Below, in pieces: positions 8,585-17,668 of a DNA stretch of 64,000 nt. A model generated the notes under the pieces. That model saw only the letters and a program-made list of their open reading frames with translations. It was not told the DNA's origin and made no database searches. The position numbers and the translations under genes were made by a program. The number at the start of each line of letters is the position of its first letter. The stretch's first letter is position 1. The stretch covers positions 248,001 to 312,000 of the forward strand of contig CAWFRO010000014.1 in assembly GCA_963818225.1 (NCBI GenBank), given 5' to 3'. Source of the DNA: Palsa-504 sp963818225 (GTDB lineage: Bacteria; Actinomycetota; Actinomycetes; Streptosporangiales; Streptosporangiaceae).

Positions 8585-11500
8585 CTAGGCCCTCGGCTTC
8601 TCCCTCATCTCGAAGGTCTCGATCGTGTCCTCGACCCTGACATCGTTGTAGCCGATGCCGATACCGCACTCGTAGCCCTCGCGGACTTCGGTCGCGTCGT
8701 CCTTGAACCGGCGCAGCGAGTCGACGGTGAGGTTGTCGGAGATCACCACGCCGTCCCGGATCAGCCGCGCCTTGCTGCCGCGGTGGATCGAGCCGGTCCG
8801 CACGATGCTCCCGGCGACGTTGCCGACCCGCGGCACCCGGAAGACCTCCCTGATCTCCGCGGTGCCGAGCTGGACCTCCTCGAACTCGGGCTTCAGCATG
8901 CCCTTGAGCGCGGCCTCGACCTCCTCGATCGCCTGGTAGATGATCGAGTAGTAGCGGATGTCCACGCCCTCGCGCTGGGCCAGCTCGCCCGCCCGGCCGG
9001 CCGGCCGGACGTTGAAGCCGATGATCACCGCGTCCGAGGCGATGGCCAGGTTCACGTCGTCCTGGGTGATCGCGCCGACACCGCGGCCGATCACGCGCAG
9101 GGCGACCTCCTCGCCGACGTCCAGCTTGAGCAGCGCGTCCTCCAGGGCCTCCACCGAGCCGGACACGTCGCCCTTGATGATGAGCAGCAGTTCCTCGCGC
9201 TCGCCGGCCTTGAACGCCGACTCCAGACCTTCGAGCGTGACCCGCCGCGGCGAGGCGAACGAGGCATTGCGCTCGCGAGCCTCCCGGCGTTCGGCGATCT
9301 GCCGCGCGATCCGGTCGTCGGAGACAACCAGGAAGTTGTCGCCCGCGTCGGGCACGGCGGTCAGGCCGAGCACCATGACCGGCCTGGACGGCAGCGCCTC
9401 GTTGATCGGCGTCGCCGTTCTCGTCCAGCATGGCGCGCACCCGGCCGAACGCCTCACCGCACACGATCGAGTCACCGATGTGCAGCGTGCCGCGCTGGAC
9501 CAGCACGGTGCCGACCGGGCCGCGGCCCTTGTCCAGGTGCGCCTCGATGGCCACGCCCTCGCCGTCCTGGTCCGGGTTGGCCCGCAGGTCGAGCTCGGCG
9601 TCGGCGGTCAGGATGACCGCCTCGAGCAGCTCGGCGATGCCGGTCCGCTGGGTGGCGGACACGTCGACGAACTGGGTGTCGCCGCCGAACTCCTCCGCGA
9701 CCAGGCCGTACTCGGTCAGCTGCGCGCGCACCCGCTGCGGGTCGGCGCCCTCCTTGTCGACCTTGTTGACCGCCACCACGATCGGCACGCCGGCCGCCTG
9801 CGCATGGTTCAGCGCCTCGGTGGTCTGCGGCTTCACGCCGTCGTCCGCCGCCACCACGAGCACCACCAGGTCCGTGGTCTGGGCGCCGCGGGCTCGCATG
9901 GCGGTGAACGCCTCGTGACCCGGGGTGTCGATGAAGGTGATCTTCCGCTCGTCGCCGTCGACCTCGGTGGTCACCTGGTAGGCGCCGATGTGCTGGGTGA
10001 TGCCGCCCGCCTCGCGGGCCACCACGTTGGTGTGCCTGATCGCGTCGAGCAGCTTGGTCTTGCCGTGGTCGACATGACCCATCACGGTGACCACCGGCGG
10101 GCGGGCGACCAGGTCGGTATCTTCGCCCTCGTCCTCGCCGAACTCGATGTCGAACGACTCGAGCAGCTCGCGGTCCTCTTCCTCCGGCGAGACGACCTGG
10201 ACGTTGTAGTTCAGCTCGGCACCGAGCAGCTGCAGCGTCTCGTCGTTGACCGACTGGGTGGCGGTCACCATCTCGCCGAGGTGCAGCATGACCTGCACCA
10301 GGGAGGCCGGGTTGGCACCGATCTTGTCGGCGAAGTCGGCCAGGCTGGCGCCCCGGGACAGCCGGACCACCTGCCCGTTGCCGCGCGGGACCTGGACGCC
10401 GCCGATAGTCGGCGCCTGCATGTTGTCGAACTCCTGGCGCCGCTGCTTCTTCGACTTCCTGGCGCCGCGCGACGGGCGGCCGCCGGGCCGCCCGAAGGCG
10501 CCCTGGGTGCCGCTGCGCCCGCGGCCGCCGCCGCCCGGGCGTGCCGGGCCGCCACCGCCGCCGCCGGCGCCCGGCCGGGCGCCGGGTCCGCCGCCGGCGC
10601 CTGGGGCGCCGCCGCCACTACGTGGTCCTGTGCCGACACCGCGGCCACCACCGCCACCGCCGCCGCCGGGCCGGGTACCAGCACCGCCGGGGCCGCCGGG
10701 ACCGCCGCGGCCACCCGGGCCGCCGGGACCGCCACGGCCCGCGCCGGACGGGGCCGGCCGGGACGGCATGTTCATCGGGCTGGGCCGGGGGCCGCCGGGA
10801 CGCGGGCCAGGCCCGCCGGGACGCGGGCCGCCGTCCGAGCCAGCGGGCCGACCGGGACCACCGGGGCCGCCGGGACCGCGGCCTGCGGGACGGGGACCGC
10901 CGGTCGCGGCCGGGCCTGCGGCTCCGCTGGCCGGCTGGCCGGGAACGGGACCCTGGGTCCGGGCCGGAGGCGCCGAGCCCATGCCGGTCGCGGTTGAGCT
11001 GAACGGGTTGTTACCCGGCCTCGGGCCGGGCCGCGGGGCACCGGGGCGGGGCGCGCCGGGCCGCGGGGCACCGGGGCGCGGGGCACCGGGTCCGGACGTA
11101 CGCGGCGCGGACGGCCGCGTTCCCTGGCTGCCTTGGCCGCCCTGGCCCTGGCTGACCTGGCTGCCTGGCCTGGCTGACCTGGCTGCCTTGGCCCTGGCTG
11201 ACCTGACCACCTGGGCTGACCGGGCCGCGCTGGCCGCCTGAGCTAACCGGGCCGCTGGGAGCGGCCGGGGCGCCGGGAGCGGCCGGGGCGCCGGGCCGTG
11301 GGGCCTGGGGCCGGGCCTGGCCTGTCCCACTCCCGCGGAAGTCCGCGGGCGTGGCCGGGGTCCGCGGTGTCCCCGGGACCCGGGGAGCGCTCGGTTCGCC
11401 CGGCCCGGGACGGGACGCAGGCGACGTGGGAACCGGCCCCAGCCGGCGCGAGGTGCCGTCGGCAGGGGCGGCCGTGCCATTAGTCTCGGCCGGAGTCCTG

Positions 11501-11946
11501 ATGCTGGTCCCGTCGGGCGCGCCCGCCTGCTCCGTGGCGCGGCCTTCCGCGCGCGGAGCGCCGTCCGGCGCGACCCTGGGCGCCGGAGCGGTGCCGGGCA
11601 CCGCTGCGCCGGGCACGCCGTCATCGCGGGAGGTCAAGGCGCCGTCTCGCTGGGCGGTGCCGACCGCCGGGCGGCCGCCGACCGCCGCGGCCGCGCCGTC
11701 GCGTCCGACCGGCTTGGCTCGCGGCGCCTGAGCATCCTGCGCTGCTGCCCTCGGGTGATCCTGCGCTGCCTTCTGGTCGTGCGCCGCCGGTGCGGCAAAC
11801 GCTTCCTTGAGCCGCCGTACCACAGGCGCCTCTATCGTCGAGGATGCCGACCGTACGAACTCGCCCATTTCCTTGAGCTGGTCCATGACGGCCTTGCTCT
11901 CGACACCGAACTCCTTCGCGAGTTCGTAAACCCGGACCTTCGCCAC
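8585..11946 (-). CDS. infB: Translation initiation factor IF-2 (two frame breaks)
   Basis: IF-2 delivers fMet-tRNA to the 30S subunit. The joined product is about 1,120 residues. It has an IF2_N domain (MAKVRVYELAKEFGVESK), a roughly 340-residue Pro/Gly/Ala-rich linker, a second IF2_N-like segment before the GTPase, and G1 GHVDHGKT. DTPGHEAF, NKVD and domains II-IV follow, ending EDTIETFEMREKPRA. GTG at 11946 has AAGGAG upstream. One frame change lies in the repetitive linker near 11160-11180 and another near 9410 between domains G and II; both flanks are conserved. Because infB is essential, these are probably assembly errors. The Gly/Pro linker is at the long end for actinomycetes. Confidence 0.95.
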
Positions 11947-12148
11947 TACGCTCCTTCTCGGCCCAGCTTTGGGCCCTCTACCGGACCTCGGCCCGGGCAG
12001 AGCGTGCTCCGGGTGGGCCTCAGCCTATGGTGATCATCGCCGCGTGCTCATCGAGCGCTCATCAGCTTCTCGACCTGCTTTCCGACAGGAAATCCTTCTC
12101 GCTTATTACAGCGTGCTGCCCAGCCAGGTTGTTCCGCCGCGAGCAATG

Positions 12149-12443
12149 CTATGCCGGGGATTCCGCGCCGCAAAGATACTCAGCCAGATCAGTAGTGCTG
12201 AGCGATCCCGCAGTGCGCAGAGCCCTGGGGAACGACCCGGCGCCGGCGCGCAAGTTCCAGGCACGCCAGGCTGGGGTGCAGGTACGCACCCCGGCCGGGG
12301 AGCCGGGCTTGCGGGTCGGGCTGGAGAACGTCCCCAACCGCCACGAGGCGAAGCAGGCTGGACTTGTCCGTACGCTCCTTGCAGCCCACACAGGTACGCA
12401 TAACGGGCGTACCTGACGTGCGCCGCTCGGTTAGCACGGCCAC
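12149..12443 (-). CDS. ylxR: YlxR/RnpM-type RNA-binding protein (one frame break)
   Basis: This is a DUF448 family protein of about 97 residues. The conserved core RTCVGCKERTDKSSLLRLV and the motif GRGAYLHP are present, the latter followed by SLACLELARRR. The frame then changes near 12235: the alternative frame continues as GSFPRALRTAG and ends TDLAEYLCGAESPA, matching the family's C-terminal helix. The family binds RNA and in Firmicutes modulates RNase P. The 200-bp gap to infB downstream is unusually long for this operon and contains nothing recognisable. Confidence 0.85.
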
Positions 12444-13636
12444 TCCGCTGACAAGTCTACCGTGTCCGCACGTCTCCGGCAGCAGGCGAGACCTGCGCTT
12501 GTGGTGCCTTTAGCACCGGGGCGGCGTCTTCCGGGCCGGTGTCCGGTGCGGCGGCTCCGGTCCGGTGTCCTCCGGTCGGCGGCGGCTTCCGGGGCGTCCG
12601 GGGCTGCGGCGTCCGGGCCGCAGTGTCCGGGGCTGCGGCGTCCGGTGCCGCGGTGTCCGCGGCTGTCCGGGGCGGCGGCGTCCGACCGGATGTCGATCCG
12701 CCATCCGGTGAGGCGGGCGGCCAGCCTGGCGTTCTGCCCCTCCTTGCCGATGGCCAGGGACAGCTGGTAATCGGGCACGATCACCTGGGCCTCCCGGGCC
12801 GCCGCGTCCACCACCAGGACGCGGCTGACCCGCGCCGGGGACAGGGCGTTGGCCACGAACCCGGCCGGGTCGTCGGAGAAGTCGACGATGTCGATCTTCT
12901 CGCCGTGCAGCTCGTTCATCACGTTCCGGACCCTGCTGCCCATCGGGCCGATGCAGGCACCCTTGGCGTTGACGCCCGGCTGGTGAGACCGCACCGCGAC
13001 CTTGGTCCGGTGGCCCGCCTCGCGGGCGATCGCGACGATCTCCACCGCGCCCTCGGCGATCTCGGGCACCTCCAGGGCGAACAGCTTCTTCACCAGGCCG
13101 GGATGGGTACGGGACAAAGTGACCGAAGGCCCGCGGTGCCCCTTGTGCACACGCAGCACGTAACACCGGATCCGCTCGCCGTGGATGTACCGCTCGCCGG
13201 GCACCTGCTCGGCGGGGGGCAGTACCGCTTCCAGCTTGCCCAGGTCGACCAGCACCGTCCGCGGATCCTTGCCCTGCTGGATCACCCCGGCGACGATGTC
13301 GCCTTCGCGGCCCGCGTACTCGCCGAAGGTCAGCTCGTCCTCGACGTCGCGCAGGCGCTGCAAGATGACCTGCCGGGCGGTGGTGGCCGCGATCCGGCCG
13401 AACCCGGCGGGCGTGTCGTCGTACTCCCGGGTCTCCGCGTCGTCCGCGCCGGTCTGACTGGCCCAGACGGTGACATGGCCGCTCTTGCGGTCGATCTCGA
13501 CCCGCGCGGCCGTCGATGCGCCATCGGTCTTGTGGTAGGCGACGAGCAGCGCGTCCTCAATGGCCTTGATCGCCAGGTCCAACGAGATGTCTTTCTCGCT
13601 TTCCAGGCTGCGCAGCACGCTCAGGTCAATGTCCAT
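12431..13636 (-). CDS. nusA: Transcription termination/antitermination factor NusA
   Basis: NusA binds RNA polymerase and modulates pausing, termination and antitermination. The product is 401 residues: an N-terminal RNAP-binding domain (MDIDLSVLRSLESEKDISLDLAIKAIEDALL), an S1 domain around residues 110-180, and two KH domains with GACIGPMGSRVRNVMNEL and IGKEGQNARLAARLTGW. The last 80 residues are a low-complexity Pro/Ala/Arg tail encoded by degenerate repeats around 12540-12680. Most actinobacterial NusA proteins end near the second KH domain, so this tail is odd and could reflect repeat expansion or a frame change. Its start overlaps the rimP stop by 11 bp. Confidence 0.94.
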   Translation of the reverse strand: MDIDLSVLRSLESEKDISLDLAIKAIEDALLVAYHKTDGASTAARVEIDRKSGHVTVWASQTGADDAETREYDDTPAGFGRIAATTARQVILQRLRDVEDELTFGEYAGREGDIVAGVIQQGKDPRTVLVDLGKLEAVLPPAEQVPGERYIHGERIRCYVLRVHKGHRGPSVTLSRTHPGLVKKLFALEVPEIAEGAVEIVAIAREAGHRTKVAVRSHQPGVNAKGACIGPMGSRVRNVMNELHGEKIDIVDFSDDPAGFVANALSPARVSRVLVVDAAAREAQVIVPDYQLSLAIGKEGQNARLAARLTGWRIDIRSDAAAPDSRGHRGTGRRSPGHCGPDAAAPDAPEAAADRRTPDRSRRTGHRPGRRRPGAKGTTSAGLACCRRRADTVDLSAEWPC

Positions 13637-14174
13637 CGCCGGTCGCTCCTAGCTCGCTGGGCGGATGCCCGAACTCCACCTGGATGGCCCCCGGTCCCAG
13701 GACGGCGTAGGCGAAGTGACGGCGGGCGCCGTCGACGTCCATGGTCACCTCGTCGGCGTCGGCACCGTAGATCCTGCCGGTTACGGGCTGGGAACTGCCC
13801 GAATCGGTGACCGTGACCGTGACCAGGCGGCCCACCGCGCGCCGCCAGTGCCTGCGGTCGGTCAGCGGCCGGTCCACCCCGGGCGAGGAAACCTCAAGCG
13901 TATAAGGGAAATCACCCATCACGGCCACGCTGTCGAGCGCGGCGGACAGGTCGCGACTGACCACCGCGGCGTCATCCAGGCTCACGCCGCCGTCGCTGTC
14001 AACTACCACGCGCAGCAGCCTGCGGCGGCCTGCGGCGGTCACCCGCACCGCCTCAAGGTCCATTCCGGCCGCGGCGACGACGGGCCGGATGACGTCGGCG
14101 ATCCTGTCCTCATCGACCGATCCGACCGCTGCCTGCCCTCGCGGCTTCGGCGCGTGACGCGAGCCACCCGGCAT
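13626..14174 (-). CDS. rimP: Ribosome maturation factor RimP
   Basis: RimP acts in 30S subunit assembly. It is 182 residues, with the N-terminal domain beginning near VDEDRIADVIRPVVAAAGMDLEAVRV, then SLDDAAVVSRDLSAALD and the conserved YTLEVSSPGVDRPLT. A C-terminal SH3-like barrel follows. ATG at 14174 is preferred over the adjacent GTG at 14177 because AGGAGG ends five bases before it. It is the first gene of the nusA-infB operon, and the 14175-14283 gap to the divergent gene should hold the operon promoter. Confidence 0.94.
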   Translation of the reverse strand: MPGGSRHAPKPRGQAAVGSVDEDRIADVIRPVVAAAGMDLEAVRVTAAGRRRLLRVVVDSDGGVSLDDAAVVSRDLSAALDSVAVMGDFPYTLEVSSPGVDRPLTDRRHWRRAVGRLVTVTVTDSGSSQPVTGRIYGADADEVTMDVDGARRHFAYAVLGPGAIQVEFGHPPSELGATGDGH

Positions 14175-14283
14175 CACGACCTCCTCGTCCGACCTGCGGG
14201 ATTAGGCATAGCCTATCCGCAGCCGGGCCATCACGCGGATAGGACGGGGACAGGGGGTTATCCGGATGCGGTAGCTTGCCGGT

Positions 14284-14802
14284 GTGCCAGACATCCTGCC
14301 CAGGCGCCGCGTGCTGGCCGCCTCGGCGGCCGCGCTGCCGGTGCTGCTGGCCACCGCCGCGTGCCAGTCCTCGGAGGTGTTCGCCGGACCGGATCCGCTG
14401 GCTGGCCGGCCGAGCCTGTCACCCGACGTAATCACGCTGCAGGCGGTCATCACGGCGGAGCAGGCCATGATTCAGCTGTACCAGGCCGCCGTCGGGGCCG
14501 GGCTGCGCGGGGCGGATCAGGCGTCCGGGCCGGGAGGGCTGCTCGGAGGGCTGCTCGCCCAGCACCGGCAGCATCTCGGACAGCTCCAGGCCAGGCTGGT
14601 GATCCCGTCGGGGCAGGCCACGCCGAGTTCGTCGCCCGCGGCCGTCGCTGGCCGCGTGACCATCGCGCGGCTGCGGGCCGCCGAGCAGGCCTCGGCCGCG
14701 GACCTGGTGCGGCGGCTGGCTACCGTCGAGCCCGCCCTGGCGCAGCTGCTCGCGAGCATCGCCGCCTCCGACGCCACCCACCCGGCGGCGCTGGGCGGAT
14801 GA
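14284..14802 (+). CDS. Putative secreted lipoprotein, ferritin-like fold
   Basis: This 172-residue protein begins LPRRRVLAASAAALPVLLATAACQ, an RR-containing signal with a lipobox-like LATAAC, so it is probably exported by Tat or Sec and lipidated. The mature part is helical and Ala/Gln-rich, with LQAVITAEQAMIQLYQAAV and LLAQHRQHLGQLQARLV resembling the metal-ligand helices of ferritin-like proteins. It is translationally coupled (ATGA) to a DUF4439 gene, and this pair next to rimP is conserved in actinomycetes. Function is not known. Confidence 0.8.
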   Translation: MPDILPRRRVLAASAAALPVLLATAACQSSEVFAGPDPLAGRPSLSPDVITLQAVITAEQAMIQLYQAAVGAGLRGADQASGPGGLLGGLLAQHRQHLGQLQARLVIPSGQATPSSSPAAVAGRVTIARLRAAEQASAADLVRRLATVEPALAQLLASIAASDATHPAALGG

Positions 14803-15236
14803 CGCGGCTGACGCAAGGGCCGGTGTCGGCCGCGGCGGCCTTGCAGGCCGCGCTCGCGGCCGAGGATGCGGCCATTTTCGGCTACGGGGTCGCGGGCGCC
14901 CACCTGTCGGGGAGCGCCAAGTCGGCCGCCGAGCAGTACTGGACCGGGCACCAGGAGACCCACGACACCCTGTCCTCGATGATCTCCGCGCTCGGCGCGA
15001 CGCCGGTCGCCGCGCAGGCCTTCTACCAGCTGCCGTTTGCGGTGCATGACGCGGCCACCGCGACGGCGCTTGCGGCCTACCTGGAAGACGGGGTGACCGA
15101 GGCATACCTCGGTCTCGTGGCGGTCGGCCAGGCGCGCCTGCGGACGTTCGGCGCGCTGGCCATGCAGAACTCCGCCGAGCGTGCCGCCTTCTGGCGCGGC
15201 ACCACCGAGGCGTTCCCGGGCCTGGCGGCCCGTTAG
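14799..15236 (+). CDS. DUF4439 ferritin-like protein
   Basis: This is a 145-residue all-helical protein of the ferritin-like DUF4439 family. It starts at the ATG that overlaps the previous stop. Segments AALQAALAAEDAAIFGYGVAGAHLSG and AAEQYWTGHQETHDTLSSMI supply Glu/His pairs typical of the fold. It lacks a signal peptide, unlike its partner. It ends six bases before a strong hairpin terminator. The biochemical role is unknown. Confidence 0.85.
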   Translation: MTRLTQGPVSAAAALQAALAAEDAAIFGYGVAGAHLSGSAKSAAEQYWTGHQETHDTLSSMISALGATPVAAQAFYQLPFAVHDAATATALAAYLEDGVTEAYLGLVAVGQARLRTFGALAMQNSAERAAFWRGTTEAFPGLAAR

Positions 15237-15241
15237 CCCCG

Positions 15242-15270
15242 GCCCGGCCAGGGCCCCGCCCTGGCCGGGC
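15242..15270 (+). terminator. Hairpin terminator after the DUF4439 gene
   Basis: A perfect 12-bp stem (GCCCGGCCAGGG with its complement) and a 5-nt loop begin six bases after the DUF4439 stop. There is no U-tract, as is common in high-GC actinomycetes. Confidence 0.75.
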
Positions 15271-15652
15271 GCCGCATTCGCCAGCGTCCGCCATGGCCAC
15301 GACGGGCATATGCCCGGTCTGCCGCGGCAGGCCCTGGCACGCCTCTCGCCCCGTCCGGGGTCTGCCGCGGCTGTCCTGTCCGCGGGTGCTGGCTGCGCGC
15401 CGGCGGGTGATGCACCAGCGTACCCGCATCGCCTCACCCGCCCCTACTGCACCATTTACGTGGTATATCCGGGCTCCGTGGAAAATCTGGGGCACCCGGA
15501 TGCACACGATCTACCACGTAGCCCGGATCCACCCAGATAATGGTGCCGGTGATCCTGGATTGAGCTGTGGGGCGGATGCCGGGAGGGTTCCGCCGCGCGC
15601 GGCCCTTGTCCCATCCCGGATAGCGGTTCTGGCGGTGCGGAACGGGCGGGTG
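15271..15652. other. Gene-free 380-bp interval
   Basis: This lies between the terminator and the amidase stop, so the flanking genes converge. Apart from hairpin element copy B (15454-15535) I see no coding signal, RNA gene or promoter. Open frames here lack ribosome binding sites and family resemblance. Confidence 0.6.
15454..15535. repeat. Dispersed hairpin element, copy B
   Basis: The right arm 15508-15528 is identical over 21 bp to the right arm of the element at 3882-3902. The left arm 15467-15487 differs at three positions, so this hairpin is slightly decayed. The loop of copy B is nearly the reverse complement of the loop of copy A, which means the central part is inverted relative to the arms. 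The outer TTACGTGGTA on the left is also shared. Confidence 0.8.
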
Positions 15653-17133
15653 TTACCTGTGCGGCGGGGCGGGAGCGGCAAAGCCGGGCAGGGACATGAT
15701 CGCAGCGGCTATTTCCAGGAGGCGGCGGTCGCCACCGTAGCGGCCGACCAGCTGGAGGCCGACCGGCAGGCCGGGAGCCGGCCGGCAACCGTCAGGCCGG
15801 GAGCCAGGGGGCCGGGAGCGGGCAGGCCGGGAGCTGGGGGCTGGGAGGGGTCAGGCCGGCCGGGAGGGAAACGGCGGGGTGGGCGGTGACCGTGATGCGG
15901 GAGCAGGACCGTAGCCAGTCGATGTAGGTGGCCATCGGCTCACCGTTGATCTCGCGCACCCATTCGGTCTGCACGTCGAACGGGAGCACCTGCACGGTGG
16001 GCAGGGCGAGGACCTCGTAGCGGCCGTCGTGCAGGAACGAGGAGAACCGCTCGAATATCGCGGCCTGCCCGAGCCGCGCGGCGGCGATCTGCTCGCCGGA
16101 CAGCGCGATGCCCTTGGCGATATTCCAGGCCACGGTGGGCTTGATCTGGTCTCGGTGGTCGCGCAGCAGCGGCGCCATTCCCGCCATCCGGGCGGCCCGC
16201 AGTACACCGAAGACCTCGTCGGCGTCGGACAGGTCCGGTGCCGCATCGTGCACCAGGCACCCGGCGGCCTCCAGCCGCGCCCGCGCCGCGCTGAGCACCG
16301 CCCGTACCTCGGGCTGCACCGGCAGGTCGCCCAGGTCGCAGGTCCACGCGATCCGCAGCCCGGCCAAGGAGGCGGGACGCAGACCGAGGAAGTCGCCGGG
16401 CTGGTCGGGGCGGGCCAGCGGCCGCCCGGGATCGCGCCCGCACATCCCGGCCAGCAGCAGGGCAGCGTCTTCGGCGGTGCGCGCGATCGGCGCCGACGAC
16501 CTCCAGCGGATCGAAGAGCGCGCTGGGCAGCCGAGGATAGAGGCGAGCGCCGGGGACCAGCCCGGGCGTGGTCCGCAGCCCGACCAGGCCGCAGAAGGCC
16601 GCCGGGTTCCTGACGCTGGCCGCGACGTCGGATCCGTCCGCGAACGGGATCATCCTGGCGGCGACGGCCGCCGCCGCTCCGCCGCTGCTGCCGCCCGGGG
16701 TCAGCCGGGTGTCGTACGGGTTGCGGGTCGGCCCGAACACCGGGTTGAACGTCTGCGACCCGGCGCCGAACTCCGGCGTGTTGGTCTTGCCGATCACCAC
16801 CGCTCCGGCCTGCTTGAGCAGCGCCACGTGCGGCGCGTCGAAGTCCGGCACGTGGGAGGAGTAGACCGGCGAGCCGAAGGTGGTCCTGATCCCGGCCGTC
16901 TCCGCCAGGTCCTTGATCGCGATGGGCAGCCCGTGCAGCGGGCCGGCGAACTCGCCGCGGGCGGCCCGCGCGTCCAGGTCCGCCGCGGTGGCCCGGGCCT
17001 GCTCGGCGGCGAGGGTGACGATCGCGTTGACCGCGGGATTGACCGCCTCGATCCGGGCCAGCGTGGCCTCGAGCAGCTCGGCGGCGGACAGCTCGCGGGA
17101 CCGGATCATCCGGGCCAGGTCGACCGCCGCCAT
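15653..17133 (-). CDS. Amidase, GGSSGG (AS) family (frame broken)
   Basis: This is an amidase-signature hydrolase. The catalytic Lys is in LPIAIKDLAETAG (about residue 73), the cis-Ser in PGGSSGGAAA and the nucleophile region in DGSDVAASVRNPA. It starts with ATG at 17133. The frame changes near 16490, after SALFDPLEVVG, and continues as ARTAEDAALLLAGMCGRD. Near the 3' end a GC-rich repeat (15767-15865) inserts a Pro/Leu stretch that hits a stop at 15792. The true C-terminus LPVGLQLVGRYGGDRRLLEI lies beyond it, in another frame, and ends at 15653. Its substrate is unknown; acylamides or indole-acetamide-like compounds are usual for the family. Confidence 0.85.
15767..15865. repeat. Degenerate tandem repeat within the amidase 3' end
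   Basis: The 12-mer CAGGCCGGGAGC occurs at 15767, 15793 and 15823, with a partial copy at 15852, separated by related GC-rich sequence. It separates the conserved amidase segments HPAVSLPAGL and GLPVGLQLVG, which normally lie a few residues apart. Confidence 0.7.
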
Positions 17134-17168
17134 CGCGCACAGGTCCGCCCGGGGACCTGCCCGGTCGC

Positions 17169-17495
17169 TCAGTCGCCGCGGCGCAGCGAGGCGAGCACGC
17201 GCACGATCGTGCCGGCCGCCAGGTCAAGGTCGTCGGCGACGGCGATCCGCTCCGCCCACGACCACCAGAACCACCAGATGCCGTCCTTGCCGCAGCCTGC
17301 GTAGACGTTCTCCTCCAGCGCCCGCGCGGCCGGGTTCACCACGTACAAGCTGGGTACCCGCCCCGGCGGGGCCATCAGCCAGGCCTCCAGCCCCCGGTGA
17401 GAGAGCTCGTCGGCGAGCTTCTCGAGATAAACGACCTGCATCCGTTCGCTATCGCGGTTCCCCTGAGTTTCCACCGTAATCACCATCATCGCCAC
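17169..17495 (-). CDS. Conserved actinobacterial hypothetical protein
   Basis: This 108-residue protein carries a striking aromatic motif, GKDGIWWFWWSWAERIA, followed by a C-terminal helix (AAGTIVRVLASL). An upstream start is used; MQVVYLEKLADEL about 18 residues further in is also plausible. Similar small proteins occur in streptomycete-type genomes, often near XRE/DUF397 regulators, but I do not know a function. It precedes the amidase on the same strand by 35 bp and may be cotranscribed with it. No signal peptide or membrane segment is seen. Confidence 0.7.
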   Translation of the reverse strand: MAMMVITVETQGNRDSERMQVVYLEKLADELSHRGLEAWLMAPPGRVPSLYVVNPAARALEENVYAGCGKDGIWWFWWSWAERIAVADDLDLAAGTIVRVLASLRRGD

Positions 17496-17668
17496 ACATA
17501 GGAGTCAACTGAAAACTTAATGTCGCCGCCTGTCCAGGATGACGCCGCGCTGGCACCCGCGCAACGCACATCGGGAAATTCGCAGCTCGGGAGATCCGCG
17601 GGCACGACCGCATTTTCCCCTATCCATGCTGACGCGCCGGCGACGGGATCGGTTCACAAACGGACCAT

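Noticed and set aside
10265..11624. Long Gly/Pro/Ala-rich open frames on both strands
   Set aside because: All are shadows of the low-complexity linker of infB, which is expected in actinomycete IF-2.
12539..13810. Plus-strand 423-codon open frame opposite nusA
   Set aside because: The minus strand carries all NusA domains; the plus frame is His/Gly/Arg-rich with no family resemblance.
15293..15889. Plus-strand open frame of 198 codons
   Set aside because: It overlaps the hairpin element and the antisense of the amidase C-terminus, whose conserved residues are clear on the minus strand.
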